Assembly: GCA_002435595.1 (NCBI GenBank)
Contig: DJBL01000081.1
Span: 1 to 6,552 of the forward strand
Reading direction: 5' to 3'
DNA from: Stenotrophomonas maltophilia
GTDB lineage: Bacteria > Pseudomonadota > Gammaproteobacteria > Xanthomonadales > Xanthomonadaceae
Length of the DNA: 6,552 bases
Both the position numbers and the translations under genes were made by a program. The notes below the pieces were generated by a model. That model searched no databases and had not been told where the DNA came from. It was given only the letters and a program-made list of their open reading frames with translations. This document shows, in pieces, positions 5,690-6,552 of the stretch (its first letter is position 1; each line of letters begins with the position of its first letter).

Positions 5690-6256
5690 TCAGCGCGGTC
5701 GCCGGGCCAGCATCCGCGCGTCCAGCATCGCCTCCACCGAACGCCCGGTGTCCAGCTGCGCACGCAGCGCCTGGACCACGACCAGGAAGCGCCGTCGCTG
5801 GAACACATGGCTCACCCAGAACAGCGGCAGCACCAGCAGCAGCGCGGCCGATGCGGGGTGAAGCATCGCCACCGGCAGCGACGACAGCGCGATGGCCAGC
5901 ACGTTCCAGTTGCACAGCCCCAGCACGCGCACCTCGCGACGCCGGGCATCGACCACGATCCGGCCGCGCATGACCGGGTAGTAGCGCCGCGCAACACTTG
6001 CGCCCCAGCGTTCGCGGAAGGCCAGGCTGCCATCGGGCAAACGATGGAATGCCAGCGGCAGCCACCCCGCCGGGTCGACATCGTGCTGCAGGCTGCCCAG
6101 CGCAAGCTGGTTGCGCGCCGCCGCCGAGGCCGGCAGGGTCTGCGTGAACACCACGATGCCCACGCACCAATAGCGGGCATTCCAGGCCAGCTGCAGGACC
6201 AGCTCGAGCAGGAGCAACGCGATCAGTGCAAGGGCCATGGGCTCACCGTGGGTCAT
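5690..6256 (-). CDS. Unknown membrane protein, three predicted helices
   Basis: A 188-residue protein of no recognised family. The N-terminal segment ALALIALLLLELVLQLAW (8-25) is a strong helix that may continue to about residue 40 (WCVGIVVFTQ). A soluble stretch (42-114) rich in Arg follows, with RERWGASVARRYYPVMRGRI (81-100) resembling a small beta domain. Two close helices follow at 115-132 and 134-152, then a charged tail ending RMLARRPR. The layout suggests an inner-membrane protein with a central domain of about 70 residues. The start could be 6256 (GAAGG about 5 bases upstream) or the internal ATG at 6238 (GGTGAG close upstream), which would give 182 residues. An extension to 6379 is open but reads as non-coding and Arg/Trp-rich. 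It is divergent from the partial gene at 6448. Confidence 0.7.
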   Translation of the reverse strand: MTHGEPMALALIALLLLELVLQLAWNARYWCVGIVVFTQTLPASAAARNQLALGSLQHDVDPAGWLPLAFHRLPDGSLAFRERWGASVARRYYPVMRGRIVVDARRREVRVLGLCNWNVLAIALSSLPVAMLHPASAALLLVLPLFWVSHVFQRRRFLVVVQALRAQLDTGRSVEAMLDARMLARRPR

Positions 6257-6322
6257 GGCGCCTTCCCCGCGCCCAGTGCTCGAGCTTACCGCGAGGTCGC
6301 CGGGCCGCGCTGGGGCCGGCAC

Positions 6323-6354
6323 CTCGTCCCTGCCCGCCCACCACTCGTCCCTGC
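6323..6354. repeat. Two 11-bp direct repeats, 21-bp period, in a divergent intergenic region
   Basis: CTCGTCCCTGC occurs at 6323-6333 and again at 6344-6354. A looser copy (TCCGTCCCCAC, seven of eleven matches) begins at 6364. The 20-21 base spacing equals two helical turns, which places the copies on one face of the DNA in the 191-base gap between the divergent genes at 6256 and 6448. Operator function is an inference. Confidence 0.5.
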
Positions 6355-6447
6355 GCCCCTCCCTCCGTCCCCACGCCAATGACGCCGGGCCTTTCGCGGC
6401 GCACAGTGACGCTCATCGCCCCGGCCACCCACCAAGGAATGCCCCCG

Positions 6448-6552
6448 ATGAAACGACGCGACTGCCTCAAGGCCGGCCTTGCCCTGCCGCTGATGCCCCT
6501 GGTCCTGAAGGCGGCCGCGGCCCCGGCCAGGGCCGGCTCGCGGGTCCGCCCG
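6448..6552 (+). CDS. N-terminus of a Tat-like exported protein (possible FAD-linked oxidoreductase), cut by window end
   Basis: Only the first 35 codons are visible. The protein starts MKRRDCLKAGLALPLMPLVL and continues through an Ala-rich segment (KAAAAPARAG) to SRVRP. The twin Arg followed by D-C-L-K and a moderately hydrophobic core has the form of a Tat signal (RRDFLK-type), with Cys where Phe is usual; cleavage is likely near ARA-29. The start has AAGGA about nine bases upstream. An RVRP stretch soon after the signal is reminiscent of exported FAD-binding (berberine-bridge/lactone-oxidase-like) enzymes, but so few residues remain that this is only a guess. Export via Tat would fit a protein folded with a cofactor in the cytoplasm. 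Confidence 0.6.
   Translation, partial: MKRRDCLKAGLALPLMPLVLKAAAAPARAGSRVRP

Noticed and set aside
6257..6379. N-terminal extension of the membrane protein to 6379
   Set aside because: The added residues are Arg/Trp/Gly-rich, contain the 21-bp repeat and precede a natural start next to the first membrane helix.

Overview
The window is a GC-rich stretch (short samples I counted run from about 55% to 77% G+C) of what looks like a gammaproteobacterial chromosome. The best guess is the Xanthomonadaceae/Lysobacteraceae group (Stenotrophomonas, Xanthomonas, Lysobacter relatives). This rests on base composition, the style of the small envelope proteins and general protein resemblance; no marker gene is present, so it is a moderate-confidence inference. 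I see no rRNA, tRNA, CRISPR array, transposase or phage gene. Coding density is high: no gap exceeds 200 bases.

Layout. (1) Positions 62-2471, minus strand: a tight four-gene run, read from right to left. It holds an 86-residue unknown protein, a roughly 120-residue unknown membrane protein, a DUF2231-type four-helix membrane protein, and a sorbosone/glucose-dehydrogenase-like lipoprotein (COG2133 beta-propeller). The last two overlap by ATGA, the first two overlap by about 22 bases, and a strong hairpin separates the pairs. (2) Positions 2643-3383, plus strand: a small two-cysteine lipoprotein and a DUF1311/LprI-like exported protein, 12 bases apart. The region from 2472 to 2642 is a divergent promoter region. 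(3) A perfect 12-bp hairpin at 3400-3428 closes both convergent units. (4) Positions 3438-6256, minus strand: a membrane protein, an unknown soluble protein and a 516-residue FGly-type sulfatase. The sulfatase has no export signal, a CTAGR modification motif and an A8 homopolymer near its start. (5) From 6448, plus strand: the first 35 codons of a Tat-like exported protein, possibly a FAD-linked oxidoreductase, cut by the window edge.

How the parts may work together: the left unit looks like periplasmic sugar or aldehyde oxidation by an outer-membrane lipoprotein with a co-translated inner-membrane partner. The middle pair is envelope maintenance or lysozyme defence. The sulfatase probably scavenges or detoxifies sulfate esters in the cytoplasm. 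I do not see convincing evidence of a wholly new system. The points most worth checking are the sulfatase's missing export signal and A8 tract, the repeats and dyads in its and its neighbour's upstream regions, and the four-gene dehydrogenase operon with two unrecognised members.
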